A DNA stretch of 7,477 bases from Streptococcus oralis (lineage in GTDB: Bacteria > Bacillota > Bacilli > Lactobacillales > Streptococcaceae), in assembly GCA_905370255.1 (NCBI GenBank), contig CAJPKC010000055.1, positions 1 through 7,477 of the forward strand, written 5' to 3'. Below are positions 6,403 to 7,477 of this stretch, piece by piece. Position 1 is the first letter of the stretch. Every line of letters starts with the position of its first letter. The position numbers and the translations under genes are program-made. The notes under the pieces are model-generated. The model was given only the letters and a program-made list of their open reading frames with translations, was not told where the DNA came from and searched no databases.

Positions 6403-7477
6403 ATGCTAAAATTTCCAAAGGATTTTGTCTGGGGTTCCTCAACTTCTGGACCACAGACAGAAGGACGAGTGCCTGGTGACGGCAAGGGAGATAATCTCTG
6501 GGATTATTGGTACCAAGTAGAGCCAAATCGCTACTATAATGGGATTGGCCCCGACAAAACGTCGACCTTCTATGAGAACTGGGAAAAGGATATTGAACTT
6601 TTGCTAGAAACAGGGCATACAGCCTTTAGGACTTCAATCCAGTGGTCTCGTATTTTCCCACAGGGTCGTGGAGAAGTCAATCCTCAAGGTGTGGCTTTCT
6701 ACCGTCAGGTCTTTGAAGCTATTAAGGCTAAGGGAATTCGTCTTTTAGTCAATCTCTATCACTTTGACCTGCCTTTTGCCCTTCAAGAAGATGGGGATGG
6801 TTGGGAAAATAAAGCAACTATTAAGGCTTATGAAGACTATGCTCGTTTCTGTTTTGAGACCTACGGTGACCTTGTGGACCAATGGATTACCTTCAATGAG
6901 CCTATCGTTCCTGTTGAGTTTGGCTATTTTTATGATGCCCATTATCCACATAAGGTGGATGCCAAAGCAGCGGTTAAGGTTGCCTATCATACACAACTGG
7001 CGAGCACTCTTGCAGTTAAGGCTTGTCATGAAGTCTTACCAGGCTCTAAGATTGGGATTGTCCTCAACTTGACACCAGCCTATCCACGTAGCCAACATCC
7101 TGCTGACGTGAAAGCTGCTCGTATTGCAGATCTCTTCCAGGCACAATCTTTCCTAGATCCGTCTGTTTTAGGAACATATCCAGAAGAGTTAGTGGAAATT
7201 TTGTCTGAGCATGACTTGTTACCAGAATACACAGCCGAAGAGTTGGAACTCATTCGTGAGAACACCGTTGACTTCCTAGGAGTCAACTATTATCAGCCTT
7301 TGCGTGTTATGGCGCCACGTTTTGCTAAGCATCCTGACAGTCCGCTCTTGCCAGAACATTTCTAGGAATCTTACGTGATGCCAGGTCGTAAGATTAATCC
7401 GCACCGCGGTTGGGAAATCTATGAGCAAGGAATTTATGACATTGCCCAAAACATCAAGGAAAACTATGGGAATATTG
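6403..7477 (+). pseudogene. bglA: GH1 6-phospho-beta-glucosidase-like gene interrupted by TAG at codon 321; 3' end beyond window
   Basis: Enzymes of this type split phosphorylated beta-glucosides (cellobiose-P, arbutin/salicin-P) after PTS uptake. The frame opens at ATG 6403 with AGAGG seven bases upstream. It shows the GH1 N-terminal signature F8-V-W-G...Q18-T-E-G, H120 in L-Y-H-F-D-L-P, the acid/base glutamate in N165-E166-P167, and N-Y-Y-Q-P near residue 300. After P-L-L-P-E-H-F, a TAG at 7363-7365 ends the frame at 320 residues, while the family normally has about 450-480. The same frame stays open from 7366 to the window edge and reads E-S-Y-V-M-P-G-R-K-I-N-P-H-R-G-W-E-I-Y, which fits GH1. 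The stop is therefore a single in-frame nonsense change, not a frameshift. The truncated protein lacks the E-N-G nucleophile region and should be inactive. The substrate and gene name are inferred from family and context. Confidence 0.85.

Overview
The window looks like chromosomal DNA of a low-GC Firmicute, most likely a Mitis-group Streptococcus (S. mitis, S. oralis or S. pneumoniae relatives). This rests on codon use, the AGGA-type ribosome binding sites, and the gene order uppS-cdsA-eep-proS followed by a family 1 glycosidase. I recall that order and these protein sequences from pneumococcal genomes. The species assignment is inference, because no search was run.

Left part (1-1369, all minus strand). 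Reading leftward, a small lysine/alanine-rich protein with a C-terminal helix-hairpin-helix domain (1369-974) comes first. It is followed by a promoter and a complete T-box leader with its own attenuation terminator (about 928-711). The leader controls a flavin reductase-like protein (680-93), which overlaps by 23 bases the start of a GNAT acetyltransferase that runs off the left edge (115-1). The last two genes are probably one transcription unit governed by the charging state of one tRNA. That is unusual, since most T-boxes sit in front of aminoacyl-tRNA synthetase, amino-acid biosynthesis or transporter genes.

Middle part (1370-6352). A divergent promoter region separates the left genes from a tightly packed plus-strand operon. 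UppS makes undecaprenyl diphosphate, the lipid carrier for cell-wall synthesis. CdsA makes CDP-diacylglycerol for phospholipids. Eep/RseP is a site-2 intramembrane metalloprotease. ProS charges tRNA-Pro. Gaps are 7, 21 and 16 bases, and a terminator-like hairpin follows proS.

Right part (6353-7477). A separate promoter drives a GH1 6-phospho-beta-glucosidase-like gene. Its frame is cut by a TAG at codon 321, although the same frame continues with family-like sequence to the window edge. The copy is therefore probably a nonsense-mutated pseudogene, or it carries a sequencing error. The truncated product has the acid/base glutamate but would lack the nucleophile region.

The uppS-proS block is ordinary core genome. 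The items most worth a second look are the T-box in front of the flavin reductase/GNAT pair, the interrupted glycosidase, and the H1-like helix-hairpin-helix protein, which is flanked by a 12-base direct repeat that supplies the -35 boxes of both left-hand promoters. I found no mobile element, CRISPR array, tRNA or rRNA.
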